Shown: positions 40,335-49,543, numbered from the stretch's first letter. The stretch is DNA of 64,000 nucleotides from Photobacterium lipolyticum (GCF_003026475.1 NZ_PYMC01000001.1:248001-312000), one strand, 5' to 3'. A program made the numbers and translations. The notes: generated by a model not told the origin, from the letters alone.

Positions 40335-40798
40335 AATGACTCTATTACGTCCTCGTGCTCGCAAAATTTTCAATTAAAAACATAATGTTGCACGTTAAAA
40401 AACATCATTTAGGCACGGCAACGCTATTACAATAGTGATCTACTCTACAAGAAGGTCAACTGGTTTTTGACGAAATTGAACTGTTTGGTTGTCCCTTCCC
40501 CAGTTGTTAATCATAAGTTAAAAATACGATTCCATCTTTTTTAGCAAAAACTCACCCTTAATTCATCTAATATAGGGTAAGTGAATACATTGAGGGCGCT
40601 AATCATTACCACCTCACATGGTATTTGACTATTCAAACTGGCGATTATTTGTCTTCGCTCACAGAATCAACCCTTTTCTGCCTTTAGTTTAACCACCCAT
40701 TCGTCATTTTTATCGTGCACGCAGCCTTAATTAAGGATTTGTTTTCTACTGGCAAGATCAATACACTGCTCGGTGTTTTTCATACCAGAGAAGTCACC
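40335..40798. other. Intergenic region between topA and yciN
   Basis: 464 bases that must hold the divergent topA and yciN promoters. No supported gene or strong hairpin. Candidate hexamers exist (TTGACT near 40626 on the plus strand), but no pair with good spacing stands out. Confidence 0.45.
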
Positions 40799-41047
40799 AT
40801 GAGCGGAAAAAAATCTATTTCTTCAGCCGATCTCCTACTGATTGCGAATCAGCTTATTCAAGAACACGATGCTTATATTGAAGGCATGCGAGCGACAGCA
40901 GTTGAAGAAAAAGCAGATGTACTAGTCTTTAAAGGTGAATATTTCCTCGACGACAGTGGCCTTCCAACGGGAAACACGACTGCGGTATTTAATATGTTTA
41001 AATATCTGGCACACCAGCTATCGCCGGAATTTACGCTGAAGAAGTAA
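40799..41047 (+). CDS. yciN: YciN family protein
   Basis: 82-residue cytoplasmic protein of the YciN family (83 residues in E. coli), function unknown. It aligns well: LLLIANQLIQEHDAYIEGM corresponds to the E. coli helix, and VLVFKGEYFLDDSGLPTGNT plus AVFNMFKYLAHQLS are nearly invariant. I chose the ATG at 40799, which gives the family length; the in-frame upstream extension has no resemblance. It lies divergent from topA, the conserved sohB-yciN-topA neighbourhood, with a DUF805 gene interposed before sohB. Confidence 0.92.
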   Translation: MSGKKSISSADLLLIANQLIQEHDAYIEGMRATAVEEKADVLVFKGEYFLDDSGLPTGNTTAVFNMFKYLAHQLSPEFTLKK

Positions 41048-41091
41048 ACGGGGCCCATCAGTCAGCACACCATGTTGTGTACGGCTGAATA

Positions 41092-41118
41092 AATAACCCG
41101 CTATACTAGCGGGTTATT
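41092..41118. terminator. Bidirectional terminator, yciN / DUF805 gene
   Basis: 12-bp perfect stem AATAACCCGCTA / TAGCGGGTTATT with a 3-base loop, between the convergent stops. T-rich ends occur on both strands. Confidence 0.85.
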
Positions 41119-41137
41119 TTCCTTTCTATCATAGGGT

Positions 41138-41539
41138 TCACATCTCAATAGTCACTGTTTCATCACCTGCACCGGACGGTAGCACGGAAGGAAATTTAGG
41201 AGACAAACCGTATTGATTTGGCCCTTTCGTTCCATCAAGCATACCCAGTTCAATAATGACAAAAACTGGCCCAATCAAAGGCACAAAGGTCAATAATACC
41301 CACAAAGCACTTTTATTTCGGTCATGCAGTCGTTTTACATTTAAGGCAATGGAAGCCCAAAACACGAAACCCATAATCAGCATGGATAAAATATTCAGTA
41401 CTGAATTGTCACTCAGGTTATCAGGATGGGTATACCAGAACACCGGAATAGTAATGAATAATAACGGCAGGCTATACAGCCAATAATCCCTGCGACGTAA
41501 CCGACCTTTAAGGGAAAATAACGCCCATTTCTGATCCAT
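41138..41539 (-). CDS. DUF805 membrane protein
   Basis: 133-residue inner-membrane protein with about four membrane segments. The DUF805 pattern is clear: an N-terminal GRLRRRDYWLYSL (about residues 12-24), SIALNVKRLHDRNKSALWVLL near 61-81, then PLIGPVFVIIELGMLDGTKG and NQYG. E. coli relatives are YhaH/YhaI; the role is unknown. Its stop-proximal hairpin is shared with yciN. It lies 23 bases after sohB and may be cotranscribed with it. Confidence 0.9.
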   Translation of the reverse strand: MDQKWALFSLKGRLRRRDYWLYSLPLLFITIPVFWYTHPDNLSDNSVLNILSMLIMGFVFWASIALNVKRLHDRNKSALWVLLTFVPLIGPVFVIIELGMLDGTKGPNQYGLSPKFPSVLPSGAGDETVTIEM

Positions 41540-41562
41540 AATACAACCTTACACCTGACGCA

Positions 41563-42624
41563 TTACATGAACGGACGCTGGCCACGACTCATCCACTTTA
41601 ATAGCAGGTTATCAGCCGCATCTCCCGTAACGCCAGCCAGTTTTTCAGCTAATTTTTTATGCTTGATAAAGTGAATACCTAACACTTCACGTTCTTTGCA
41701 TGCCCGAACAATAAAATCGTCACTGGTACCAAGTTCATCCACCAGGCCTAATTCTTTGGCTTTCTGACCAAACCAATGCTCACCGGTTGCAACTTTTTCC
41801 AGATCAAGTTCCGGGCGGTGTACCGCAATGAAATCTTTAAACAGACCGTGGGTTTCTTCAATCTCAGACTGAAACTTTTCTCGGGCCTTATCGGTATTCT
41901 CACCGAACATGGTCAGCGTGCGCTTAAACTCACCCGCCGTCACTTGTTCAAACTCAATATCATTCTTTTTCAATACTTTATTGAAATTTGGTAGCTGTGC
42001 AATCACTCCGATAGAACCTACAACCGCAAAGGGTGCAGAGATGATTTTATCGGCCACACAAGCCATCATGTAACCACCGCTTGCAGCCACTTTATCAACC
42101 GCTACGGTTAGCTTAATACCTGCCGCTTTCAAACGATCTAACTGAGAGGATGCCAGTCCGTAACCGTGAACCATACCGCCGCCGGTTTCAAGGCGCAGCA
42201 ATACTTCGTCGCCTTCGACCGCGACAGCAAGAATGGCACTGATTTCTTCACGTAACGAGGTCACTTCGCGGGCATCAAGACTGCCGTGAAAATCAAGGAC
42301 AAACAGACGCGACTCGCGGGCATGATCGAGATCGCCCTCTTTCGCCGCTTTCTTAATTTCATTCTGACGCGCTTTATCTTTTTCTTTGTCCGCTTTTTTC
42401 TCTGCTTTTTCACGCGCTTTTAAAAGCGGCTTATCAAATAAATGAGACTCCAGCTGGTGAACAGTATGCTTATACTGCTCAGTCAAATCAGTGACTTCAA
42501 GCTCACCTTTTGGTGCGCCATGACGTCCGCTCAGCCCTTTCGCTAAAACGAGAATACCGGCAATCGCAATGACAACCGTCGCAATCTTGGCCAGGAACAG
42601 CCCATAATCAAACAAAAATTCCAA
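41563..42624 (-). CDS. sohB: SohB, S49-family membrane peptidase
   Basis: Predicted inner-membrane/periplasmic protease of the SppA (S49) family, 353 residues (349 in E. coli). An N-terminal membrane segment (about residues 7-28) is followed by a highly charged Lys/Glu-rich linker (about 70-100). The catalytic Ser is in VDKVAASGGYMMACVADKI near residue 185, and GSIGVIAQLPN follows. Lys in the EFKRTLTM region is a plausible general base by analogy with SppA. Overexpressed E. coli SohB suppresses an htrA defect. It is divergent from yciK. Confidence 0.94.
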   Translation of the reverse strand: MEFLFDYGLFLAKIATVVIAIAGILVLAKGLSGRHGAPKGELEVTDLTEQYKHTVHQLESHLFDKPLLKAREKAEKKADKEKDKARQNEIKKAAKEGDLDHARESRLFVLDFHGSLDAREVTSLREEISAILAVAVEGDEVLLRLETGGGMVHGYGLASSQLDRLKAAGIKLTVAVDKVAASGGYMMACVADKIISAPFAVVGSIGVIAQLPNFNKVLKKNDIEFEQVTAGEFKRTLTMFGENTDKAREKFQSEIEETHGLFKDFIAVHRPELDLEKVATGEHWFGQKAKELGLVDELGTSDDFIVRACKEREVLGIHFIKHKKLAEKLAGVTGDAADNLLLKWMSRGQRPFM

Positions 42625-42783
42625 TGTTGAGTCCTCATTTTTGGAAGTTAATCCCTATCGCATTTAATCATTGCCCACGGCACTTTTCTTATGCGACTGG
42701 TATTTCCCATTGTAACCAAGTTGTCACCGATACCGCTATGGCAATACAATAGGAAAAACTAAAAACTGATAAGGAAGTTATAC

Positions 42784-43527
42784 GTGGAATATCAGATTGC
42801 TGCAGATTCGCTCAAAGATCGTGTCATTTTGGTCACAGGGGCTGGTGAAGGCATTGGTCGTGAGGCAGCCATTAGCTATGCCGCGCATGGCGCAACCGTT
42901 ATTTTGCTTGGTCGCACTGTTGCGAAACTGGAAGCCGTTTACGATGAAATAGAGGCGCAAGGATATGCCCGGCCAGCTATCATCCCGCTCGACCTGCAAG
43001 GCGCGACCAAACAGCACTATATTGATATGGTTGAAACCATCGAAGAACAATTCGGCCGTTTAGACGGTGTATTGCACAATGCCGGGTTACTCGGGGTATT
43101 AAGCCCGTTTGATCAGCTGGGCGAAGATACCTTTGACGAGGTTATGCAGGTGAATGTCAAAGCACAGTTCCTACTGAGCCAAGCGGTTATGCCTTTAGTC
43201 AAGAAAGCGGAAGATGGCCGTATTGTGTTCACCTCATCAACCGTTGGTCATGAAGGCCGTGCATTCTGGGGAGCGTATTCTATTTCTAAGTTTGCGACCG
43301 AAGGAATGATGCAGGTACTGGCTGACGAACTCAGCAACAGTAACGTTCGTGTCAATGCGATTAATCCGGGTGGTACTCGTACTGGTATGCGAGCCAAAGC
43401 CTTCCCTGCAGAGGATGCCAGCCAGTTAAAAACACCTAAAGATATTATGCCGCTATACCTGTATCTGATGGGGCCGGAAAGTAAAGATGTGAATGGCCAG
43501 TGTATTGATGCGCAGCCGAAGGGTTAG
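42784..43527 (+). CDS. yciK: YciK, short-chain dehydrogenase/reductase
   Basis: 247-residue NAD(P)-dependent oxidoreductase of unknown substrate (252 in E. coli YciK). The cofactor motif is VTGAGEGIGRE at about residues 18-28. The NAG motif is LHNAGLLG near 98-105. Catalytic residues are in VFTSSTVG (Ser, near 149) and YSISKFATEG (Tyr/Lys, near 162-166). It starts at GTG with AAGGAAG upstream. In E. coli yciK is followed by btuR; here a heptamer tandem array lies in that place. Confidence 0.93.
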   Translation: MEYQIAADSLKDRVILVTGAGEGIGREAAISYAAHGATVILLGRTVAKLEAVYDEIEAQGYARPAIIPLDLQGATKQHYIDMVETIEEQFGRLDGVLHNAGLLGVLSPFDQLGEDTFDEVMQVNVKAQFLLSQAVMPLVKKAEDGRIVFTSSTVGHEGRAFWGAYSISKFATEGMMQVLADELSNSNVRVNAINPGGTRTGMRAKAFPAEDASQLKTPKDIMPLYLYLMGPESKDVNGQCIDAQPKG

Positions 43528-43566
43528 GAATGAGATATAAGATACAAGGTTCGAGATGCGAGATTT

Positions 43567-43660
43567 GAGGTTCGAGGCTCGAGGCTCGAGGCTCGAGAAA
43601 CTCGAAACTCGAAACTCGAAACTCGAAACTCGAAACTCGAAACTCGAAACTCGAAACTAG
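43567..43660 (+). repeat. Heptanucleotide tandem repeat array
   Basis: Four GAGGYTC units (43567-43594), a GAG link, then nine AAACTCG units (43598-43660; eight exact and a last AAACTAG). Degenerate GAG-type units precede it from about 43530. It lies between yciK and the rluB terminator. It is a likely length-variable locus. Confidence 0.92.
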
Positions 43661-43711
43661 ATTACTAAAATCTCATCCCGAGGAAACCAGATTCAGTTTT
43701 TACCCCAACAA

Positions 43712-43737
43712 AAAGCCGACGCAATTGCGTCGGCTTT
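43712..43737. terminator. Terminator of rluB (usable by yciK)
   Basis: Perfect palindrome AAAGCCGACGCAA / TTGCGTCGGCTTT with T residues on both strands, 25 bases after the rluB stop. Confidence 0.88.
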
Positions 43738-43762
43738 ATTATTCTCACTGATAAGACGGATC

Positions 43763-44890
43763 TTATTTACGAGTACGTGGTTTAGCCGGCTTATTGGCTA
43801 ACGGGTTGCGGCGGTTAGCAGCATTACCTGAAGGTTTGCGCTTGCCCGGTGTACCAGATGCCGACTGGCTATCTGAAGGCTTACGTTTACCTTGCGGGGC
43901 CGAACCGGTTGATGGTTTGCCACTGGTAGGTTTACCGCTCGGTTTGCCATTTGACGGCTTACGCTTGCCCTGAGCCTTCTGATCTTCAGCGGCATTACGG
44001 CTTGAAGAACGACGTTCCTCATTGTTACGGCCACGGCGACCACGAGGCGCTTCGCTCGCACGCTCTTCATGACGGCGTACCGCACGACGGATCTGACGAA
44101 CACCTTTCTTGCGTTTCAGGCCTTCAACCGTCAACAACGTTGTTTCTTCAGGTGCAAGCTCAACAGCTTCGCGCAGGTAGTTGACTTCTTTAAGCTCAAG
44201 CTCCATCCAGCCACCGCGCGGCATATCTTTCGTTAGGTAGATGTCACCATAACGTACACGTTTCAGACGACTAACCGTTACCCCTTGTGAGTCCCACAAG
44301 CGACGTACTTCTCGATTACGTCCCTCGGTGATCATCACGTAGAAAGTATGGTTCATCCCTTCGCCACCGGCATACACAACGTCTTCAAAACGTGCCATAC
44401 CGTCTTCCAGCTTCACGCCCTGAACCAGGTTTTTAACCATCTGCTCAGTCACTTCACCGAAAACGCGTACCATATATTCACGTTCAACTCTGTGACTTGG
44501 ATGCATCAGGCGATTAGCCAATTCACCATCAGTGGTAAATAACAGCAGACCTGATGTGTTCGCATCGAGTCGGCCAACAGAAACCCAACGACCGCTCTCT
44601 AAACGCGGTAAGCGGTCGAAAACAGTACGACGACCTTCAGGATCACTGCGAGTACATAACTCACCTTCCGGCTTGTTATACACCAGTACACGACATACTT
44701 CATCAGAAGTTGCGACCATTTCAATCTTGTGACCATCGATACGAACAGTGACATTGAGATCATCAAGACGATCACCTAATTTTGCCACCTTACCGTCAAT
44801 ACTCACTCGACCATTCTGGATCATTAATTCGATCTCACGACGAGACCCCTGGCCAGAACGAGCCAGCACCTTCTGTAATTTTTCACTCAT
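43763..44890 (-). CDS. rluB: 23S rRNA pseudouridine(2605) synthase
   Basis: RsuA-family pseudouridine synthase, 375 residues. The N-terminal S4 domain is [21 protein letters not shown] (about residues 1-60). The catalytic Asp is in [20 protein letters not shown] near residue 110. The conserved [17 protein letters not shown] lies near 190. Beyond about residue 255 a long basic, low-complexity tail follows, with three GKRKPS motifs at about residues 308, 334 and 349; E. coli RluB is only 291 residues, so the tail is unusually long. The start MSEKLQ has AAGG upstream and matches the family; 8 further in-frame codons upstream are not supported. Confidence 0.95.
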   Translation of the reverse strand: MSEKLQKVLARSGQGSRREIELMIQNGRVSIDGKVAKLGDRLDDLNVTVRIDGHKIEMVATSDEVCRVLVYNKPEGELCTRSDPEGRRTVFDRLPRLESGRWVSVGRLDANTSGLLLFTTDGELANRLMHPSHRVEREYMVRVFGEVTEQMVKNLVQGVKLEDGMARFEDVVYAGGEGMNHTFYVMITEGRNREVRRLWDSQGVTVSRLKRVRYGDIYLTKDMPRGGWMELELKEVNYLREAVELAPEETTLLTVEGLKRKKGVRQIRRAVRRHEERASEAPRGRRGRNNEERRSSSRNAAEDQKAQGKRKPSNGKPSGKPTSGKPSTGSAPQGKRKPSDSQSASGTPGKRKPSGNAANRRNPLANKPAKPRTRK

Positions 44891-45063
44891 CAGACAAACC
44901 TTTGTCACCTTCACAGGCGTCGAAACATCATCGAAAAAACACTTTAAGCCATCTTAAAGCGGTCGCGCATTATGCCAAAAACTTGGCATAGATGCTATCG
45001 GTAAACATAAAAACCACCATAAGTCCGGATGAGCTTTACTGTGCATACCGCGGAGTATTACCG

Positions 45064-45684
45064 TCATTCAAATGGGCTTGGATCCCCGGTTCCGACTCGC
45101 AACACTTTCATTTCGTCATCGCTGAAATCAATTACCGTGGTTGGTTGCTCGCCTAAATAACCACCGCTCATGATCAAATCCACCGCATGTTCTAATTTAT
45201 CGCGGATATCTTCCGGATCAGACTCAGCAACATCGCTGTCGGGCAAAATGAGACTGGTCGACATTAGCGGCTCACCCAGCGCTTCTAGCAAAGCCAGGGC
45301 AATCGCATTATCCGGAATACGGATACCGATGGTTTTCCGCTTCGGATTCATCAAACGACGCGGGACTTCCTTGGTGCCTTTAAAAATAAAGGTGTAAGCG
45401 CCCGGCGTATTATTACGCAATAAGCGGAACGCGACGTTATCAACCCGGGCATAGGTGGCTATCTCAGAAAGGTCGCGGCATAACAAGGTGAAATTATGCT
45501 TATCATTGAGGCGGCGGATCTGACAAATACGCTCTAGCGCTTGTTTGTTTTCAAGCTGGCAACCAAGGGCATAACCGGAATCGGTTGGATAAATAACCAC
45601 TCCGCCATTGCGCACAATTGCCACCGCTTGATTAATCAAACGGGTTTGCGGGGTTTCTGGGTGAACATAAAAAAATTGACTCAT
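45064..45684 (-). CDS. yciO: YciO, Sua5/YrdC-family protein
   Basis: 206-residue protein of the YrdC-like fold (206 in E. coli YciO). It has [13 protein letters not shown] near residue 32, [15 protein letters not shown] near 62 and [10 protein letters not shown] near 117. The family relates to threonylcarbamoyl-AMP synthases, but YciO itself has a debated activity. It overlaps trpH by 4 bases and is cotranscribed with it. The 173-base gap to rluB holds only a weak stem (TATGCCAA / TTGGCATA) and the likely rluB promoter. Confidence 0.95.
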   Translation of the reverse strand: MSQFFYVHPETPQTRLINQAVAIVRNGGVVIYPTDSGYALGCQLENKQALERICQIRRLNDKHNFTLLCRDLSEIATYARVDNVAFRLLRNNTPGAYTFIFKGTKEVPRRLMNPKRKTIGIRIPDNAIALALLEALGEPLMSTSLILPDSDVAESDPEDIRDKLEHAVDLIMSGGYLGEQPTTVIDFSDDEMKVLRVGTGDPSPFE

Positions 45685-46574
45685 TCTTCCTCCGGTGACG
45701 ATTCCGATTCAATCAGAACCGGCTCATCGACTCGCTTCTTTTCAACACTCCACTCTTGCCAAACTTCCGTTACGCCTTTCGGTAACCATAAGTTGCGGCC
45801 GAGTTCCGTCCACGGCGACGGATAATGGAAATCAGAGCCTTGCGAAGCCAGTAAATTATAAGTGATCGCATAATCCCCTAGGGTGCGACGTTCTTGTTGT
45901 CCCTGTTGCGGCTGTGCCACTTCCATGGCGTCGCCTTTGGCCTCTCCAAATGCTGCTAACAAACGCTTCAGCCATTTTGCTGTCATTTTATAGCGACCCG
46001 GGTGTGCCAGTACGGCCTGTCCGCCCGCCGCATGAATAACAGCCACAGCTTCAGCAATGGAACACCAATTGGGCGGGACATAACCAGGGTGACCGCGGGT
46101 TAAGAATTTCTTGAATACTGCCTGCATGTTTTTGGCATAACCTTGCTCAACTATCCAACGGGCAAAGTGTGCACGCGTAATTGTTGCGCCAGCAGCAAGT
46201 GCCATCGCGCCTTCATAGGCACCCGGCATATTGTTTTTTTCCAGGCGGGCGGCAATCTCTTGGGCTCTCACCGAGCGACGTTCTGCTTGCTCTTGGATCA
46301 GCGTCACCATTTCTGGATGATCCGGATCAATATTCAAACCCACGATATGAATATCAAAATTACGCCAAAGCGTCGATATTTCAATACCTTTGATGAGAGT
46401 TAGAGGCAATTTATCGTCATCAATTGCCTGTTGTGCCGGTAGTAGCCCCGCCACCGTATCGTGATCGGTAATCGCAAGCGCATCAACCCGACGTTCAACC
46501 GCTCTTTTCACCAGCTCTTGGGGGGAGAAGCTCCCATCAGATGCCGTGGTATGGCTATGTAAATCAAACAACAT
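45681..46574 (-). CDS. trpH: TrpH / RnaAM, PHP-domain 5'-3' nuclease
   Basis: 297-residue PHP-domain phosphoesterase. Metal motifs are [11 protein letters not shown] at about residues 5-15, [10 protein letters not shown] near 36, and LAHPGRYKM near 190, with SDFHYP near 250. E. coli RNase AM (YciV) trims the 5' ends of ribosomal RNAs and hydrolyses 3',5'-nucleotide bisphosphates. It is divergent from the trp operon, its start codon only 24 bases from the trp -35 element, so its own promoter must overlap the trp operator. No ribosome site is visible at the ATG. Confidence 0.95.
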   Translation of the reverse strand: MLFDLHSHTTASDGSFSPQELVKRAVERRVDALAITDHDTVAGLLPAQQAIDDDKLPLTLIKGIEISTLWRNFDIHIVGLNIDPDHPEMVTLIQEQAERRSVRAQEIAARLEKNNMPGAYEGAMALAAGATITRAHFARWIVEQGYAKNMQAVFKKFLTRGHPGYVPPNWCSIAEAVAVIHAAGGQAVLAHPGRYKMTAKWLKRLLAAFGEAKGDAMEVAQPQQGQQERRTLGDYAITYNLLASQGSDFHYPSPWTELGRNLWLPKGVTEVWQEWSVEKKRVDEPVLIESESSPEEE

Positions 46575-46597
46575 ATTTTTATTTCTGACTTTATCTC

Positions 46598-46631
46598 TTG
46601 ACTTTACATCAGCGAACTAGTCTACTAGTAC
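46598..46631 (+). promoter_or_regulatory. trp promoter with TrpR operator
   Basis: TTGACT (46598-46603), a 17-base spacer and TCTACT (46621-46626) correspond position for position to the E. coli trp promoter. The operator GAACTAGTCTACTAGTAC (46614-46631) differs from the E. coli operator only in its central two bases and overlaps the -10, so TrpR bound to tryptophan would block initiation. Confidence 0.9.
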
Positions 46632-46671
46632 GCAATTACCCGTTGTAAGAATTCACTCACAGGACTTTTAC

Positions 46672-46749
46672 ATGTTACAGCAAATTCATCATCCGCTCTT
46701 CGCTTTCTTGATCACTTGGTGGTGGCACTTCCCAACGCGGGTGGTGTGA
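46672..46749 (+). CDS. trpL: trp operon leader peptide
   Basis: 25-codon leader peptide beginning MLQQIHHPLFAFLIT followed by three consecutive Trp codons (46717-46725) and HFPTRVV. AGGA lies upstream of the ATG. GCGGGT at 46737-46742 within the ORF can pair with ACCCGC (46782-46787) as antiterminator, competing with the terminator stem. This is the standard attenuation arrangement: ribosomes stalled at Trp codons favour the antiterminator. Confidence 0.93.
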   Translation: MLQQIHHPLFAFLITWWWHFPTRVV

Positions 46750-46779
46750 TTAGCTGTACCTTACAGACAGAATAGACAC

Positions 46780-46804
46780 AAACCCGCCTAGCGCGGGTTT
46801 TTTT
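46780..46804 (+). terminator. trp attenuator
   Basis: Stem AAACCCGC / GCGGGTTT with loop CTAGC followed by a T run to 46804, 31 bases after the trpL stop. Confidence 0.92.
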
Positions 46805-46915
46805 ATATGAAAAATTCAAGTTTAACAGAAACTTATCAGCACGGTGCCCAGAAGCTAACTAGGACCCAAGCAGGTCAGACCGTGTCGAATCCGGCATCGC
46901 ACTCAACAGGATTAC

Positions 46916-47932
46916 ATGATGATTATCGTACTAAAACCACATGCAACAGAAGAACAAGCAAAAGAAATACTGAACCGAATTGAAACATCTGGCCTGAAAC
47001 CCCTTTATATGCCAGGTGTAGAACGCATTGTTCTGGGCGCTTTAGGCGATGAACGGGTACTGCAAAGACTTCATCTTGATGCTTACCCTTGTGTTGAAAC
47101 TGTTAAACCTATTTTGACTAAATACAAAATGGTCAGCCGAGAAGTACAAGCGCACGATACTGTGGTGCGCTTCGGCAATGCCGCTGTCGGTGGTAATAAG
47201 TTTGCGGTGATTGCGGGTCCATGCTCTGTCGAATCTGAAGAGCAGTTGATGGCTGTCGCTGAAGTCGTAAAGAAACACGGTGCGATTGCTCTGCGTGGTG
47301 GTGCTTATAAGCCACGGACCAGCCCTTATGATTTCCAGGGTCTTGGCATCGATGGTTTGAAATTACTGCAAAAAGCCAATCATCAGTTAGGCATGCCTAC
47401 GGTATCTGAGGTTATGGAAGTCAGTCAGGTTGATTTGATGTGTGAATATGTCGACTGCTTACAGATTGGTGCCCGTAATATGCAAAACTATGCTTTGTTA
47501 AAAGCGGTGGGCGAAAGTAAAAAACCGGTCTTGCTCAAACGCGGACTTTCAGCCACTATCGAAGAGTTGCTGCTGGCCGCAGAATACATTTACGACGCAG
47601 GAAATCCGAATATTATTCTGTGTGAGCGTGGTATTCGCACCTATGAAACAGCAACACGCAATACGCTGGATCTGAACGCCGTCGCTTATCTGAAGCAACG
47701 TACTCACCTTCCGGTTGTGGTTGATCCTAGCCATGGAACAGGGGTGCGTGAGCTGGTTATTCCACTATCGCGCGCGGCGGCGGCTGTAGGTGCTGATGGT
47801 ATTATTGTCGAATCACATCTTAACCCATGTGAAGCGTTATCCGATGGCCACCAGGCACTGACAGGTCCAATGTTCGAACAGTTAATGCAAGAACTCAAAC
47901 CGTTTGTAGAAGCGGCAGGGAGAACGCTGTGA
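46916..47932 (+). CDS. DAHP synthase, type I-beta, within the trp operon
   Basis: 338-residue 3-deoxy-7-phosphoheptulonate synthase, which condenses PEP and erythrose 4-phosphate in the first shikimate step. The N-terminal about 70 residues (MIIVLKPHATEEQ, then VERIVLGALGDER) form the ferredoxin-like regulatory domain of the Thermotoga-type I-beta enzymes, unlike E. coli AroF/G/H. Barrel motifs are AGPCSVESEEQ, RGGAYKPRTSPY, IGARNMQN, CERGIRT and DPSHGTG, including the Cys, His and Asp metal ligands. It sits after the trpL attenuator and overlaps trpE by 4 bases, so it is tryptophan-controlled. A second ATG (46919) is an alternative start. Confidence 0.93.
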   Translation: MMIIVLKPHATEEQAKEILNRIETSGLKPLYMPGVERIVLGALGDERVLQRLHLDAYPCVETVKPILTKYKMVSREVQAHDTVVRFGNAAVGGNKFAVIAGPCSVESEEQLMAVAEVVKKHGAIALRGGAYKPRTSPYDFQGLGIDGLKLLQKANHQLGMPTVSEVMEVSQVDLMCEYVDCLQIGARNMQNYALLKAVGESKKPVLLKRGLSATIEELLLAAEYIYDAGNPNIILCERGIRTYETATRNTLDLNAVAYLKQRTHLPVVVDPSHGTGVRELVIPLSRAAAAVGADGIIVESHLNPCEALSDGHQALTGPMFEQLMQELKPFVEAAGRTL

Positions 47933-49533
47933 ATACGACCCCACTAGGTGTCGGCGAGCTAGAAGTGCTCAGCCTTGATGTGCCCTATGTAGCGGACCCG
48001 ACGGAACTTTATTACTCCGTTTGTGGCAACCGCTCACATAACCTGTTACTGGAATCGGCAGAAGTCGATTCCAAACAAGATTTAAAAAGCCTGATGCTGA
48101 TTGATGCGGCGGTACGCATTGTGTGCCGTGGTACTGAAGTACGGTTAGAAGCATTAACCGACAATGGTCTGAGCGTACTGCAAACCATTGAAACCGCTAT
48201 TTCTGACGACATTAGCACAGAGCGTAAAAACCGCTGTTTAGTCTTGAATTTCGCAACAGCTGAACGTGCCGTCGACGAAGACAGCCGTCTGCGCCAGACA
48301 TCATCATTTGATGCGTTGCGTATAATTCAGCATGCATTCAATACCTCAGGGCATCCGCAAGAAGCACTGTTTCTGGGTGGTTTATTTGCCTACGATTTAG
48401 TCGCAGGTTTCGAACCGCTGCCGGACGTTGAGCAGGATAATAGCTGCCCTGATTACCTGTTCTATATTGCTGAAACACTGCTGGTTATCGACCACCAGCG
48501 TCGTAAGGGAAAATTGCAGGCAACCTTGTTTGGTGGTGATGATTATGCCGCCAGCTATTTCGAGTTAAGCCGTCGTCTGCAGCACATCAAAGAAGCCTGT
48601 CTGGAGCCTAAACCGCTTCCGGCGGCTGAGCTACTGGAAAGTTGCGAGCCGGAAGTCAGCATCAGTGACAACGAGTTTTGCCAGACGGTCAAAAAGTTAA
48701 AGCAATATGTCATCGCCGGCGATGTATTTCAGGTCGTACCTTCACGTCAGTTTCGCCTGCCTTGCCCTTCACCTCTGATCGCTTATAAAGAGCTGAAAAT
48801 CGGCAACCCGAGTCCATACATGTTCTTCCTGCAAGATTCAGAATTTACCCTGTTTGGCGCATCGCCGGAAAGTGCACTTAAATACTGCACCCAGAGCAAT
48901 CAGGTTGAAATTTACCCGATTGCAGGTACCCGCCATCGCGGCACAAATCCAGACGGCTCAATCAACCTCGACTTAGATGGCCGTATCGAGCTTGAACTGC
49001 GCAGCGACACGAAGGAAAACGCCGAACACATGATGCTGGTCGATCTGGCCCGTAATGATGTGGCACGTATCAGTACGCCGGGTAGTCGTTACGTCGCTGA
49101 TTTATTGAAAGTTGACCGCTACAGTCATGTAATGCACCTGGTATCGCGTGTGGTTGGCCAGTTGCGGGACGATTTAGATGCCCTGCACGCCTATCAGGCA
49201 TGCATGAACATGGGAACCCTGACTGGCGCACCTAAGATCCGCGCAATGCAACTGATCCGCAATGTCGAGCAACGTCGCCGCGGAAGTTATGGCGGCGCGG
49301 TGGGCTATTTGACCGGTCACGGTGACATGGATACCTGTATCGTTATCCGCTCTGCATATGTTGAAAAGGGGATCGCCAGTGTTCAGGCGGGTGCTGGTGT
49401 AGTGTACGACTCTATACCGCAAGCCGAGGCCGATGAAACCCGTAGCAAGGCGCAAGCGGTGATCACCGCCATTCGCAAGGCGCACAGTGCACCGCTTCAG
49501 ACTCTGTGCAGCCAACATAACCCGAATAAATAA
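47929..49533 (+). CDS. trpE: Anthranilate synthase component I
   Basis: Converts chorismate to anthranilate using ammonia supplied by TrpG. 534 residues (520 in E. coli). The feedback motif LLLESAE is at about residues 38-44. The catalytic C-terminal half shows IAGDVFQVVPSRQF near 262, IAGTRHRG near 338, ELRSDTKENAEHMMLVDLARND near 356-377 and GTLTGAPKIRAM near 425. The start (GTG) overlaps the DAHP synthase stop by 4 bases, coupling the two. It is followed by trpG 10 bases later. Confidence 0.97.
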   Translation: MNTTPLGVGELEVLSLDVPYVADPTELYYSVCGNRSHNLLLESAEVDSKQDLKSLMLIDAAVRIVCRGTEVRLEALTDNGLSVLQTIETAISDDISTERKNRCLVLNFATAERAVDEDSRLRQTSSFDALRIIQHAFNTSGHPQEALFLGGLFAYDLVAGFEPLPDVEQDNSCPDYLFYIAETLLVIDHQRRKGKLQATLFGGDDYAASYFELSRRLQHIKEACLEPKPLPAAELLESCEPEVSISDNEFCQTVKKLKQYVIAGDVFQVVPSRQFRLPCPSPLIAYKELKIGNPSPYMFFLQDSEFTLFGASPESALKYCTQSNQVEIYPIAGTRHRGTNPDGSINLDLDGRIELELRSDTKENAEHMMLVDLARNDVARISTPGSRYVADLLKVDRYSHVMHLVSRVVGQLRDDLDALHAYQACMNMGTLTGAPKIRAMQLIRNVEQRRRGSYGGAVGYLTGHGDMDTCIVIRSAYVEKGIASVQAGAGVVYDSIPQAEADETRSKAQAVITAIRKAHSAPLQTLCSQHNPNK

Positions 49534-49543
49534 GGAGCCGGAA

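Noticed and set aside
40335..40798. A gene in the topA-yciN gap
   Set aside because: No frame with a ribosome site and recognisable content; it is most likely a divergent promoter region.
43567..43660. Repeat array considered as a CRISPR array
   Set aside because: Units are 7 bp head to tail without spacers, so it is a simple tandem repeat.
44891..45063. A gene or strong terminator between rluB and yciO
   Set aside because: Only a weak stem without a T-tract is present, and the gap is too short for a conserved gene.
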